From: Collinsella sp.
GTDB taxonomy: Bacteria > Actinomycetota > Coriobacteriia > Coriobacteriales > Coriobacteriaceae
Length of the DNA stretch: 64,000 bases
Assembly: GCA_018381235.1 (NCBI GenBank)
Contig: JAGZSF010000013.1
Coordinates: 12,688 to 76,687 of the forward strand
Reading direction: 5' to 3'
The stretch's first letter is position 1. Each line of letters opens with the position of its first letter. The notes beneath the pieces were generated by a model. That model was not told where the DNA came from. It ran no database searches and saw only the letters and a program-made list of their open reading frames with translations. The translations under genes were made by a program, and so were the position numbers. This document shows, piece by piece, positions 52,643 to 60,998 of this stretch.

Positions 52643-55600
52643 ATGCCCACTACCTCAACCGACCCGCGCGCCGCTGCCGCCGCGCTGCTGGTGCCCGGCA
52701 CCACCTGCCATGGCTTTGCCGTCGAGCGCTGCGAGACCGTGCCCGAGCTCGATTCGGACGCCTACGTGCTGCGCCACACCGCATCGGGCGCTCGCCTGCT
52801 ATACCTCGCGTGCGACGACGAAAACAAGGCCTTTGCCATTGGCTTTAAGACGCCGCCGGCCGATTCCACCGGCGTGTTCCATATTCTTGAGCACTCGGTG
52901 CTGTGCGGATCTGCCAAGTTTCCCGTCAAGGAGCCGTTTGTCGACCTGATCAAGAGCTCCATGCAGACGTTCCTCAACGCCATGACCTACCCCGACAAAA
53001 CCATCTACCCCGTTGCCACCACCAACGAGCAGGATCTGTACAACCTGATGGATGTGTACCTGGACGCGGTGTTCAACCCGGCCATCTATACCAAGCCCAC
53101 CATTTTTGAACAGGAGGGCTGGCACTACGAGCTGGACCTGCCAGAGGGCGCCGAGGTCGAGGGCGACGGCAGCTCTGCGAGCCTGCGCGAGGGCACGCTG
53201 CGCTATAACGGCGTGGTGTTCAATGAGATGAAGGGCGCACTGTCCGACCCCATGAGCGTGCTGGACGACGCCGTCAACGCCGCGCTTTATCCCGACACCG
53301 CCTATGCGCACGAGAGCGGCGGCGACCCGCGCGCGATCCCCGCGCTCACCTACGAGCAGTTCCTGGATACGCACGCGCGCCACTACAATCCTTCCAACTC
53401 TTATATAACGCTCTACGGCGACCTAGATGTAGACCGCGCGCTGGCGTTTTTGGACGAGCGCTATCTGTCGCAGTCGAGTGCCGCGAGCCGCCGCATGGAC
53501 GCCGCCGTTGCCGCCGGCGAGGACCCGTCCGCGTTGGCGCCCAATCCGCTGGACGTGCAGGCGCCTGTAACCTGCGAGTATAAGCGCGTCGAGATGGCCA
53601 CCACGCCCGAGAACGCCCTGGTGGGCCTGGGCCTTGTGCTGGGCAGCGCGCTCGATCGCAAGCGCACGATCGCAGCGGATATCCTGTTCGAGGCCCTGCT
53701 GGGTTCCAACGAGGCACCGGTTAAGAAGGCCATTCTGGCCGCCGGCCTGGGCGGCAACGTGATGAGCTACACCGCGGCCGAGAGCCTGCAGCCCTACGAA
53801 CTCATCATGCTGCAAAACGCGCAGCCCGGCGTGGCGCGCGAGCTGCGCCGCGTGTTCCAGGACGCCTGCCGCGACCTGTGCGAACATGGCGTTCCGCGCG
53901 AGCGCCTGGAAGCTATCATCAGCAGCAACGAATACGACCTGCGCCAGCGCGACTACGGCATCGCCGACGGCGTGGCCATTGTGTGCGACGCGTTGAGCAC
54001 GTGGCTCTACGATGACGACGCCGCGACGCTGGCGCTCAAGTACGGCCCAGTGTACGAGGAGCTGCGCGGCGAGCTGGACGGCAGCTACTTTGAGGACCTA
54101 CTGCGCGAGATCGTGCTGGAGAACGACCACATGGCTCTGGTCGAGCTGGTGCCGGTGGACGCCGCCGAGGGTTCGGAGAGCGCCGAGGCCGCCGAGCTGG
54201 CAGCCAAGCGCGACGCCATGACCGATGCCGAGCTGGCCGACGTGGTCGAGCGCACGGCCGCGCTGCGTGCCGCGCAGGAGGCGGAGGACACGCCCGAGGA
54301 CAAGGCAACGCTGCCGCGCCTGCGTGTATCCGACATTGGCGAGGCGCGCCCCGAGCCGCCGCTGGTCGTGGACACGACCGCGCCCATCCCCTGCCTGCGC
54401 CACGGCATCCCCACCAACCGTCTGGCCTACGCCATGCAGTATTTCGACCTGAGCTGCGTCGCGTTTGAGGACCTGCCCTACGTGACGCTGCTCTGCCGCC
54501 TGCTCAAGCAGCTGCCCACGCGCGAGCACTCGGCCGAAGAGCTCGACAACCTGCTCGCCGGCAAGCTGGGCTTTTTGAGCTTTACGACCGAGGTCATGAC
54601 GCAGCCCGACGTGGACGGCGTGCGCCCCTACCTGCTGGTGAGCGCCGGCGCCCTGTCCGAAAAGATCGACGCACTGGCGAGCCTGCCGCGCGAGGTGTGG
54701 TCGAGCACGCTGTTGCTCGATGCCGACGCCGACCGCGTTCGCGACGTGCTCACGCAGATTCGCATTGGGCTTGAGCAGGGCTTTATCAACAACGGACACT
54801 CGGCGGCGCTCGGTCGCGCGATGAGCTACAGCTCGCCTTCGGCCGTGGTGCGCGAGCAGCTTTCGGGCGTGGACTTCTACCTGTTCCTGCGCGATCTGCT
54901 CGAGCACTTTGACGAGTGCTTTGACGGCCTGCGCGCTAAGCTTGCCGAGCTGGCAGGCCGCATCTTTGTGGCCGACGGCTGCCTGGCAAGCTTTACCGGC
55001 AGCGATGAGGACTTTAACGCATACTGGGCCGCCGCGGGCGACCTGGGGCTTGGCGCGGGCGACGGCGCTGGCAGCGGCACGCTCGTGGTACCGGAGCCGC
55101 GCGACCGTCGCGAGGCTTTCGTTATCCCCAGCGACATCTGCTTTGCGGCAAGCGCGTGCGACCCGCGTCGCCTGGGCATCAACGTGACGGGCGCCTGGGC
55201 GGTTGCCGCCAACGCGCTCTCCTACGACTACCTGTGGAACGAGATCCGCGTGAAGGGCGGTGCGTACGGATGCGGATTCCGCGCGGCCGGCGAGCGCCAG
55301 GCGGTGTTCTACACCTACCGCGACCCGGCAATCGACCCCTCGATTGAGCGCGTGGAACGCGCGGGCACATGGCTCGGCAGCTTTGAGCCCGACGAGGCCG
55401 CCTTTGAGGGCTTTATCGTGAGCTGCGTGAGCGGCATGGATGCGCCGGTGAAGCCCTACGCGCTCACCAAGCGCCGCAACACGACCTACCTGGCCGGGCT
55501 CGATCCGCATGCACGTGAGGAGCGCCGCGCCCAGATGCTCGCCGCAACGCCCGGTGGGCTGCGCTCGCTCGGCACCGATGTGACGCGCATTGCGGCCGAG

Positions 55601-55681
55601 TCGCCAACCTGTGTCTTTGGTGGCCGCGACGTCATCGCCAAGAGCAATGCCGGCTTTAACGTCATCGACCTGATGGGCTAA
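52643..55681 (+). CDS. M16C family zinc metallopeptidase (PreP/falcilysin-like)
   Basis: 1012 residues, usual for M16C. The inverted zinc motif is HILEHSVLCGS (H80-x-x-E83-H84), with the second Glu expected in the following helix (VVFNEMKGALSDP region). The two halves of the protein form the closed chamber that degrades peptides. No signal peptide is visible, so it acts in the cytoplasm. ATG 52643 follows AAAGGAGACTGCAT. The gene is very GC-rich and ends at a clear terminator. Confidence 0.94.
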   Translation: MPTTSTDPRAAAAALLVPGTTCHGFAVERCETVPELDSDAYVLRHTASGARLLYLACDDENKAFAIGFKTPPADSTGVFHILEHSVLCGSAKFPVKEPFVDLIKSSMQTFLNAMTYPDKTIYPVATTNEQDLYNLMDVYLDAVFNPAIYTKPTIFEQEGWHYELDLPEGAEVEGDGSSASLREGTLRYNGVVFNEMKGALSDPMSVLDDAVNAALYPDTAYAHESGGDPRAIPALTYEQFLDTHARHYNPSNSYITLYGDLDVDRALAFLDERYLSQSSAASRRMDAAVAAGEDPSALAPNPLDVQAPVTCEYKRVEMATTPENALVGLGLVLGSALDRKRTIAADILFEALLGSNEAPVKKAILAAGLGGNVMSYTAAESLQPYELIMLQNAQPGVARELRRVFQDACRDLCEHGVPRERLEAIISSNEYDLRQRDYGIADGVAIVCDALSTWLYDDDAATLALKYGPVYEELRGELDGSYFEDLLREIVLENDHMALVELVPVDAAEGSESAEAAELAAKRDAMTDAELADVVERTAALRAAQEAEDTPEDKATLPRLRVSDIGEARPEPPLVVDTTAPIPCLRHGIPTNRLAYAMQYFDLSCVAFEDLPYVTLLCRLLKQLPTREHSAEELDNLLAGKLGFLSFTTEVMTQPDVDGVRPYLLVSAGALSEKIDALASLPREVWSSTLLLDADADRVRDVLTQIRIGLEQGFINNGHSAALGRAMSYSSPSAVVREQLSGVDFYLFLRDLLEHFDECFDGLRAKLAELAGRIFVADGCLASFTGSDEDFNAYWAAAGDLGLGAGDGAGSGTLVVPEPRDRREAFVIPSDICFAASACDPRRLGINVTGAWAVAANALSYDYLWNEIRVKGGAYGCGFRAAGERQAVFYTYRDPAIDPSIERVERAGTWLGSFEPDEAAFEGFIVSCVSGMDAPVKPYALTKRRNTTYLAGLDPHAREERRAQMLAATPGGLRSLGTDVTRIAAESPTCVFGGRDVIAKSNAGFNVIDLMG

Positions 55682-55686
55682 CGCAC

Positions 55687-55728
55687 AAAGGTAGATTTTT
55701 GGGACATGCCCGAAAATCTACCTTTTTT
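55687..55728 (+). terminator. Terminator of the M16C peptidase
   Basis: Hairpin AAAGGTAGATTTT...AAAATCTACCTTTTTT. The motif GTAGATTTTTGGACATGCC also occurs inverted at about 58463-58480 before ldh. Confidence 0.9.
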
Positions 55729-55757
55729 CTGCGGCATGAGCGGGGCGGCGCAGCCCA

Positions 55758-55918
55758 CCGCGGCGGTTTGTCTCAATCTGTAACATCTAGACGGCAATAT
55801 CGGCTCCAGATGTTACAGATCGAGACGTTTCCAGACGACGCCGACCTTTTGTCTCAATCTGTAACAACTAGGTCCAATTTTGCCGAGTTACTGTTACAGA
55901 TCGAGACAAACCGCCGCA
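55758..55918. repeat. Nested inverted repeats with GTCTCAATCTGTAACA arms
   Basis: Hairpin a: 55770-55788 with 55808-55826. Hairpin b: 55851-55866 with 55892-55907. The outer left arm (CGGCGGTTTGTCTC, from 55761) also pairs with the outer right arm (GAGACAAACCGCCG, to 55917). Four copies of the motif in alternating orientation can form either two hairpins or one large cross. Confidence 0.8.
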
Positions 55919-55979
55919 GACGCCCACTCCACAGCACAGACCACCACAAAGATGCCTGTCCCCATTCTCAGTGGTGATT

Positions 55980-56015
55980 CGAACACTTGTTCTATACGCA
56001 CACATGTTCTATAGT
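55980..56015 (+). promoter_or_regulatory. hicAB promoter with overlapping LexA-like box
   Basis: TTGTTC (55987-55992), 17-base spacer, TATAGT (56010-56015). The -35 lies within CGAAC-ACTT-GTTCT (55980-55993), a GAAC-N4-GTTC site like the SOS box of Gram-positive bacteria. Confidence 0.55.
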
Positions 56016-56040
56016 AGAGGTGCTTGCAACGACCTGAAAT

Positions 56041-56061
56041 TGCAACTAGAATATAGTTGCA
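56041..56061 (+). promoter_or_regulatory. Probable HicB operator
   Basis: Perfect inverted repeat TGCAACTA-GAATA-TAGTTGCA, 15 bases before the hicA ATG. A further TTGCAAC lies 15 bases upstream. HicB antitoxins with a ribbon-helix-helix tail bind such palindromes. Confidence 0.7.
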
Positions 56062-56075
56062 GAATGTGAGGCGGG

Positions 56076-56339
56076 ATGACTCGATCCGATAAACTCATCG
56101 CCCAACTGTTTAGCTGCCCTTCAACTTATCGGTATGCGGATTTTTTAAAAGTCATGGCTTCATATGGCTTTGAAATGGACAGCAAAGGCAAGACATCCGG
56201 ATCGCGCGTTCGCTTCTACAGGCCATCAGATGGCAGGATGTTCGTAATGCACGCGCCTCATCCATCTGACGAATTGACAGCGGGGACCATTCGAAACATC
56301 GTTCGCTTTCTGCAAGATGTCGGAGGTAGTCATGAGTAA
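56076..56339 (+). CDS. hicA: HicA family toxin
   Basis: 87 residues, ATG 56076 after GTGAGGCGGG. The HicA fold is recognisable from the double-stranded-RNA-binding-like pattern FLKVMASYGFEMDSKGKTSG, SRVRFYRP, MHAPHPSDELTAGTIRNIV. HicA is an mRNA interferase that stops translation. In many HicAs the catalytic His is in Gly-Ser-His; here that place is Gly-Ser-Arg, as in a known subfamily, while His59 and His62 lie further on. It overlaps hicB by 8 bases and is AT-richer than the window. Confidence 0.85.
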   Translation: MTRSDKLIAQLFSCPSTYRYADFLKVMASYGFEMDSKGKTSGSRVRFYRPSDGRMFVMHAPHPSDELTAGTIRNIVRFLQDVGGSHE

Positions 56340-56661
56340 CGTTTTGGCATACAAAGGTTATTTCGCCCCGGTCGAGTTCAATGCCGAACAGCATGTGCTA
56401 ACAGGTATGGTCGCCGGCATTAGGGACGCAATCGTATTTGAAGGCTCCACGGCTGAAGAAGTGGAGCAATGCTTCCACGACGCCGTCGACGATTACCTTG
56501 AGTTTTGCGCCGAGAAGGGCAAGGAACCCGAGCGGGCTTTTAAGGGCTCGTTCAACGTAAGAACGGGCTCTGAGCTCCACAAGCAAGCAGCGCTGGCAGC
56601 GGCAAAGAAGGGTGAGTCACTCAATAAGTTTGTGACTGAAGCGATCGCTGCGGCGCTGTGA
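56332..56661 (+). CDS. hicB: HicB family antitoxin
   Basis: 109 residues from ATG 56332 after GGAGGTAGTC; an upstream ATG at 56317 lies inside hicA and lacks a site. The N-terminal partial RNase H fold (YKGYFAPVEFNAEQHVLTGM, IVFEGSTAEEVEQCFHDAVD) and the C-terminal ribbon-helix-helix (FNVRTGSELHKQAALAAAKK, LNKFVTEAIAAAL) form the standard HicB. It neutralises HicA and probably represses the operon at the palindrome upstream. Confidence 0.9.
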   Translation: MSNVLAYKGYFAPVEFNAEQHVLTGMVAGIRDAIVFEGSTAEEVEQCFHDAVDDYLEFCAEKGKEPERAFKGSFNVRTGSELHKQAALAAAKKGESLNKFVTEAIAAAL

Positions 56662-56673
56662 AGCCAACGTCGA

Positions 56674-56714
56674 GTCGAAGCCGCCACACAGGGCGCCTTT
56701 GTGGCGGCTTCGAC
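56674..56714. terminator. Long hairpin after hicB
   Basis: Arms GTCGAAGCCGCCACA and TGTGGCGGCTTCGAC (15 perfect pairs) 13 bases after the hicB stop. The T tract is poor, so termination may be partial. Confidence 0.6.
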
Positions 56715-56720
56715 GTTTGC

Positions 56721-56769
56721 CCAGATAAAACCTGTCAAAATAAACCTGTCCCTTTTGACAGGTTTGCCA
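56721..56769. repeat. Dispersed GACAGGTTTATTTTG repeat, copy 3
   Basis: CCAGATAAAACCTGTCAAAA then TAAACCTGTC, the reverse complement of the 5931 repeat, extended by CCTTTTGACAGGTTT so that AAACCTGTC and GACAGGTTT form a hairpin just before the ribosome site of the next gene. Confidence 0.6.
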
Positions 56770-56781
56770 GAGGAGGTTGGG

Positions 56782-57378
56782 ATGGACAAGGCTAAATTGC
56801 GGCGAGCGGTGATTGCCCGGCGCGATGCGATTGATTTGGATGTGCGGGCGGCGAAGTCTGCTGATATCTGTGCGCGGCTGGTTGAGCTGCTGGGCCGCTT
56901 GGATGCCGCGGCGCCGCGCACCGTTGCCGTCTATGCCGCGATGGGTTCCGAGGCAGACCCTGCCGCGTTTGCCGCTGCGGCCGCCGTGCGCGGCTGGCGC
57001 GTAGCCTATCCGTGCATGCTCTCGGCAATTGATGGCGCAGCTTGTGGCCAGCGCATGTGTATGCGGGCAGTTGCCGCCGACGATGCGTCCGCGGCTCCGT
57101 TTATCGCCCACCCTACGCGGGCCTTTGCGGCCACGGACATCGACAGCAACCACTTCCCTATCGTGCCTGCCGAAGCTCTCGACATGATCGTCGTGCCGCT
57201 CGTGGCCTTCGACCAAACCGGCGCGCGCCTGGGCTACGGCGGCGGTTGCTACGACCGCTACCTGCCCATGCTCTCGCCCGCATGCCAAATCATCGGCATC
57301 GCCTTTGACGAGCAGCGTGTCGACCGCGTTCCCACCGACGCTCACGACCTGCCGCTACCCCACATCATCAGCGCCTAA
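56782..57378 (+). CDS. 5-formyltetrahydrofolate cyclo-ligase
   Basis: Converts 5-formyl-THF to methenyl-THF with ATP in folate recycling. 198 residues from ATG 56782 (MDKAKLRRAVIARRDAID) after GAGGAGG. The N-terminal basic Arg-Arg-x-x-x-Arg-Arg helix and the C-terminal PLVAFDQTGARLGYGGGCYD then RYLP carry the family phosphate-binding signature. Normal length. It may be co-transcribed with nothing else; metA converges on it. Confidence 0.94.
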   Translation: MDKAKLRRAVIARRDAIDLDVRAAKSADICARLVELLGRLDAAAPRTVAVYAAMGSEADPAAFAAAAAVRGWRVAYPCMLSAIDGAACGQRMCMRAVAADDASAAPFIAHPTRAFAATDIDSNHFPIVPAEALDMIVVPLVAFDQTGARLGYGGGCYDRYLPMLSPACQIIGIAFDEQRVDRVPTDAHDLPLPHIISA

Positions 57379-57420
57379 TCGCCGCCATATCAGCCACGGC
57401 TACAGCAGTACCATCGCAGC

Positions 57421-58347
57421 CTAGTGCTCCTCGCCGGCGCGGGCCAGGTCGTAGGGCGTGGTCTGGTAGACGTAGTAGTTGAGCCAGTTGGTGTAGAACA
57501 GCTGAGCTTGGCTGCGCCAGACGTTGCGCGGATCGGCGGAGGGGTCGTCGCCCGGGAAGTAATGCGCCGGCACCTGAGGGTTGAGGCCGCGCTTCACGTC
57601 GCGCTCGTACTCCAGGCGCAGCGTGTCGGTATCGTACTCGGGGTGACCAAAGACAAAGAAGCGACGGCTGTCGGTCGACTTGACGATGTACAGGCCCACC
57701 TCGTCGGACACGGCCACGACCTCAAGCTGCGGCTCGGCCTCCACGTCCTCGCGGCGCACGTCGGTGTTGCGCGAATGTACGGCATAGAAGCGGTCGTCAA
57801 AGCCGCGGACCAGCGGGCTTTGCGGCTTCACCAGATAATGCTCGAACACGCCGCTCGCCTTTGCCGGCAGGTCGTACTTCTGGATGCCGTAATGATGGTA
57901 CAGGCCGGCCTGCGCGCCCCAACAAATGTGCAGCGTAGAGTGCACGTGCGTGGTGGACCAATCCATGATCTGGCAGAGCTCGGGCCAGTAGTCGACCTCC
58001 TCGAACGGCATCTGCTCCACCGGCGCGCCCGTGATGATCAGGCCGTCGTAGTGGATGTCGCGGATGTCGTCGAACGTGCGGTAGAACGTCTCCAGGTGGC
58101 CGGCGCTCACGTGCGTGGCCTCGTGCGTTTTCGTGCGCAGCAGGTCCACCTCCACCTGCAGCGGCGTGTTGGAGAGCTTGCGCATGATCTGCGTCTCGGT
58201 AGCGATTTTGGTGGGCATGAGGTTGAGGATGAGCACGCGCAGCGGACGGATGTCCTGGTGCAGCGCGCGGTACTCGGTCATGACAAAGATGTTCTCGCTC
58301 TCGAGCTGCGCGGCGGCAGGGAGGGCGTCGGGAATGCGAATGGGCAT
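57421..58347 (-). CDS. metA: Homoserine O-acyltransferase (probable acetyltransferase)
   Basis: Activates homoserine for methionine synthesis. 308 residues with the MetA catalytic set in the standard numbering: Cys142 (HICWGAQAG), His235 and Glu237 (FGHPEYD). Residue 111 is Glu in ITGAPVEQMPFEEVDYW; in this family Glu111 correlates with acetyl-CoA and Gly111 with succinyl-CoA use. The start ATG 58347 follows AAGGAGCATCC. No SAM riboswitch is visible upstream and no other met genes are adjacent. Confidence 0.94.
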   Translation of the reverse strand: MPIRIPDALPAAAQLESENIFVMTEYRALHQDIRPLRVLILNLMPTKIATETQIMRKLSNTPLQVEVDLLRTKTHEATHVSAGHLETFYRTFDDIRDIHYDGLIITGAPVEQMPFEEVDYWPELCQIMDWSTTHVHSTLHICWGAQAGLYHHYGIQKYDLPAKASGVFEHYLVKPQSPLVRGFDDRFYAVHSRNTDVRREDVEAEPQLEVVAVSDEVGLYIVKSTDSRRFFVFGHPEYDTDTLRLEYERDVKRGLNPQVPAHYFPGDDPSADPRNVWRSQAQLFYTNWLNYYVYQTTPYDLARAGEEH

Positions 58348-58557
58348 GGATGCTCCTTACGAGTCAGTTGCAGCTATGGTACAACGACCGGCCCCATCCG
58401 CGCGAGCACATCGCCCAGCGATGCCGTCAGCGGCCCAGATCACTCCAAAAGTAGAGATTAAGGCATGTCCAAAAATCTACGGCGCTTTAGCCTAGCAAAG
58501 TGGCAGCAGGACGCTACAATGGTTCGACGCGAAAAACTCGGCCGAAAGGATACGTAT

Positions 58558-59535
58558 ATGTACCAGACGCGTAAGATCGGTGTGGTCGGCCAGGGCCACG
58601 TAGGAGCACATGTCGCCAACAGCCTGCTCATGCAGGGCATTGCCGATGAGCTGTACCTGTGCGATATCAACGAGGCCAAGGTGACGTCCGAGGTCCAGGA
58701 CCTGCGCGACTCCCTTTCGTTTGTCCCGTACAACACCAAGATCGTCAACTGCTACGACCACTACGAGGAGCTTGCCTGCTGCGACGTCATCGTCAACGCC
58801 GCCGGCAAGGTCGCGCTGGCCGCCGGCAACCGCGACGGCGAGCTGTTCTTTACCACCGACGCCGCCCGCACCTTTGCCAAACGCATCGTCGACGCCGGCT
58901 TTGACGGCATCTTCGTGAGCATCTCCAACCCCTGCGACGTCGTGTGCACCGAGCTGTGGCACCTGACCGGCTACGATCCCAAGAAGATCATCGGCTCGGG
59001 CTGCGGCCTGGACTCCGCCCGCCTGCGCACCGAGATCTCCAAGAAGGTCGGCGTGAGCCCCAAGTCCATCGACGCCTACATGATCGGCGAGCACGGCTTT
59101 AGCCAGCTGGCCGCCTTTAAGGCAGCAACCATCGCCGGCAAGAGCCTCAACGAGCTTCAGGCCGAGAACCCTGACAAGTACGCCTTCGACCACATGGAGG
59201 TCGAGGAGCTCGCACGCAAGGGCGGCTATGTGACCTACCAGGGCAAGCAGTGCACCGAGTACGCCGTCGCCAACTCCGCCGCGCGCGTCTGCGCCGCCGT
59301 GCTGCACAACGAGCACGCCGTGCTTTCCGCCTCCACGCTCATGACCGGCCAGTATGGCGAGGAGGGCATCTTTACCTCCCTGCCGTGCGTGATCGGTGCC
59401 GAGGGCGTCGAGGAGGTCTACACGCTCGACCTGTCCGAGCACGAGCTCGAGGGCTTCCACAAGAGCTGCCAGCACATCCGCGACAACATCGCCCAGCTCG
59501 ACTGGTGGGACGCCGAGGCATACGACGCGAAGTAG
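58558..59535 (+). CDS. L-lactate dehydrogenase family protein
   Basis: 325 residues from ATG 58558 (AAAGGATACGTAT); an upstream ATG at 58465 is rejected. Rossmann motif KIGVVGQGHVGAHVANSLL, Asp in LYLCDINEAK (NAD-specific), catalytic His in IGEHGFSQ, and GSGCGLDSARLR with the substrate Arg. The mobile specificity loop reads NAAGKVALAAGNRDGE, one residue longer than the usual lactate dehydrogenase loop and without its Gln, so the substrate might be another 2-hydroxyacid such as 2-hydroxyisocaproate. Own terminator follows. Confidence 0.85.
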   Translation: MYQTRKIGVVGQGHVGAHVANSLLMQGIADELYLCDINEAKVTSEVQDLRDSLSFVPYNTKIVNCYDHYEELACCDVIVNAAGKVALAAGNRDGELFFTTDAARTFAKRIVDAGFDGIFVSISNPCDVVCTELWHLTGYDPKKIIGSGCGLDSARLRTEISKKVGVSPKSIDAYMIGEHGFSQLAAFKAATIAGKSLNELQAENPDKYAFDHMEVEELARKGGYVTYQGKQCTEYAVANSAARVCAAVLHNEHAVLSASTLMTGQYGEEGIFTSLPCVIGAEGVEEVYTLDLSEHELEGFHKSCQHIRDNIAQLDWWDAEAYDAK

Positions 59536-59578
59536 GCCGCCGGCTGCCGCAACCTTGCGAATCGAAGCGCGATACTAA

Positions 59579-59617
59579 GCGGGCCGCGCCGGAAATCCCC
59601 GGCGCGGCCCGCTTTTT
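59579..59617 (+). terminator. Terminator of the lactate dehydrogenase gene
   Basis: Hairpin GCGGGCCGCGCCGG...CCGGCGCGGCCCGC followed by TTTTT. Confidence 0.93.
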
Positions 59618-59640
59618 ACGCACGCTGTTCGCTTGCGAAT

Positions 59641-59822
59641 CGAAGGTGAATACTTTTCCGCGAAGTGAACGAGCAAAAATGAGCCCCCGAAGCATCGACA
59701 CTTTTCAGACGCCGTTTCCTGCGGTTTTGCCGAGTTTTTCCTGCGGTTTTGCCGTCAAAAAGTGTGGATGCTTCGGGGGTCCAAAATAGGTCGTTCACTT
59801 CGCGGAAAAGTATTCACCTTCG
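59641..59822. repeat. 182-base long inverted repeat with 68-base arms
   Basis: Left arm 59641-59708 starts CGAAGGTGAATACTTTTCCG and right arm 59755-59822 ends with its complement; pairing continues through CGAAGTGAACGA and CCCCCGAAGCATC with small gaps. The loop has two direct copies of CCTGCGGTTTTGCCG (59718 and 59740). CTTGCGAATCGAAG precedes the left arm and also occurs at 59553. Confidence 0.85.
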
Positions 59823-59856
59823 TTTTCGCGCAGACACGAATCCGGCCGCCAAAACG

Positions 59857-59889
59857 CAAAACGGGGCCCGCGCGCAGCACAGACCCCGT
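59857..59889 (-). terminator. Terminator of the SIS-domain gene
   Basis: Minus-strand hairpin ACGGGGTCTG...GGGCCCCGT followed by TTTTGCGTTTTG. Confidence 0.7.
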
Positions 59890-59911
59890 CAAAAAAGATA
59901 ATTCCCGGTAC

Positions 59912-60880
59912 CTAGTACTGCTCGATGCCCATGTAGCGACGAACCTCGGGGCTGTGGTCGAAGACCTTGCCGCGGGCGGCGCGCAGCTCGCAGCTCATGT
60001 TGTAGAAGAAGATCGGCTCCAGGAACGAACGCACGCTGGCAGGCACCTCACCCACGCCGTACTCGAGCGCGTCGAGCACCATGATCGTGTCGGTGTGCGT
60101 GTTGAGGAACGCAAGAGCGCGCTCCTCCATGGGGCGGCACTCGCCCGCGCCAAGCTGCACAAAGTAGAACACGCCGGGCTCGGTAGCCTCGAAGGGGCCG
60201 TGGAAGTACTCGCCGGAGTGGATGTAGCAGCAGTGCTGCCACTGCATCTCCATGAGCGAGCAGATGGCCATGGCGTAGGTCTGGCTAAAGTTGGGTCCGG
60301 AGCCCAGGATATAGAAGAACTTGTGCTGCTGGCAGAGCTCGGCAAAGCGCGCGCCCAGCTCGGCGTTGACCTTCTCGCGGGCGGCGGGCAGCAGCGCATC
60401 CATCTGCTTGAGGCCCTCGTACATGTCGGCGAGTGCCTCGTAGCCTTCCTGCTGGTCGAGCAACTCGGCGGCGATCAGGGCGCCGATGCCCTGCGGGACC
60501 TCGGCCTGCGGCACGCCTTCGCCCCACGGATAGACCCAGGTGGTCCACTTGCCGTTGTCGATCTTCGAGCCCTCGCAGTCGGTCATGGCGACGACCTCGG
60601 CGCCGGCAGCCAACGCCATCTCGCAGCCGTCGACGACCTCCTGCGTGTTGCCGCTGTGGCTGCATGCAATAACGAGAGACTTCTCGCCAAGGCTCTTGGG
60701 GGCCATCAGGCAAAACTCGCGTGCCGTGTAGACCGTCGAGGAAAACGTGGTGGCCTCGCGCTTGAGCAGCTCGTTGGCCGGCATCAGGTCGATCATCGAA
60801 CCGCCACAAGCGATCCAAAAGACGTTCTCAATCTTGCCCTTGCGCTCGATGATTTCCTGAATCAGATCGTGTGCGTTCAT
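59912..60880 (-). CDS. SIS-domain sugar-phosphate protein, FrlB-like
   Basis: 322 residues with two SIS domains: IENVFWIACGGSMIDLMPAN and VIACSHSGNTQEVVDGCEMA (about 18-90), then FFYILGSGPNFSQTYAMAIC and HSGEYFHGPFEATEPGV (about 190-250). The C-terminus DHSPEVRRYMGIEQY matches the ending typical of FrlB-type deglycases and related sugar-amine isomerases. It probably handles an amino-sugar or fructosamine phosphate. ATG 60880 follows AAGGAGG. It has its own promoter, and a GntR regulator lies upstream with paired operators. Confidence 0.85.
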   Translation of the reverse strand: MNAHDLIQEIIERKGKIENVFWIACGGSMIDLMPANELLKREATTFSSTVYTAREFCLMAPKSLGEKSLVIACSHSGNTQEVVDGCEMALAAGAEVVAMTDCEGSKIDNGKWTTWVYPWGEGVPQAEVPQGIGALIAAELLDQQEGYEALADMYEGLKQMDALLPAAREKVNAELGARFAELCQQHKFFYILGSGPNFSQTYAMAICSLMEMQWQHCCYIHSGEYFHGPFEATEPGVFYFVQLGAGECRPMEERALAFLNTHTDTIMVLDALEYGVGEVPASVRSFLEPIFFYNMSCELRAARGKVFDHSPEVRRYMGIEQY

Positions 60881-60936
60881 CTTGATGTTCCTCCTTGTGG
60901 GGCGGTTTTGAGCGACGGCAGCTCGTACCTGCTGTC

Positions 60937-60953
60937 GTTCTATGTTGTCCTAT
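60937..60953 (-). promoter_or_regulatory. Putative GntR operator 1
   Basis: Minus strand ATAGGACAACATAGAAC, a 10-base-spaced direct repeat. It overlaps the -10/start of the SIS promoter. Confidence 0.6.
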
Positions 60954-60981
60954 TTATAACACGTGCAACAACGCCCGTGAA
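60953..60981 (-). promoter_or_regulatory. Promoter of the SIS-domain gene
   Basis: Minus strand TTCACG (60981-60976), 17-base spacer, TATAAA (60958-60953). Confidence 0.65.
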
Positions 60982-60998
60982 GTCATCTTAGCAAATTT

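Noticed and set aside
57379..58465. SAM riboswitch upstream of metA
   Set aside because: The 100 bases before metA show only a ribosome site and a weak -10; no conserved SAM-box elements were recognised.
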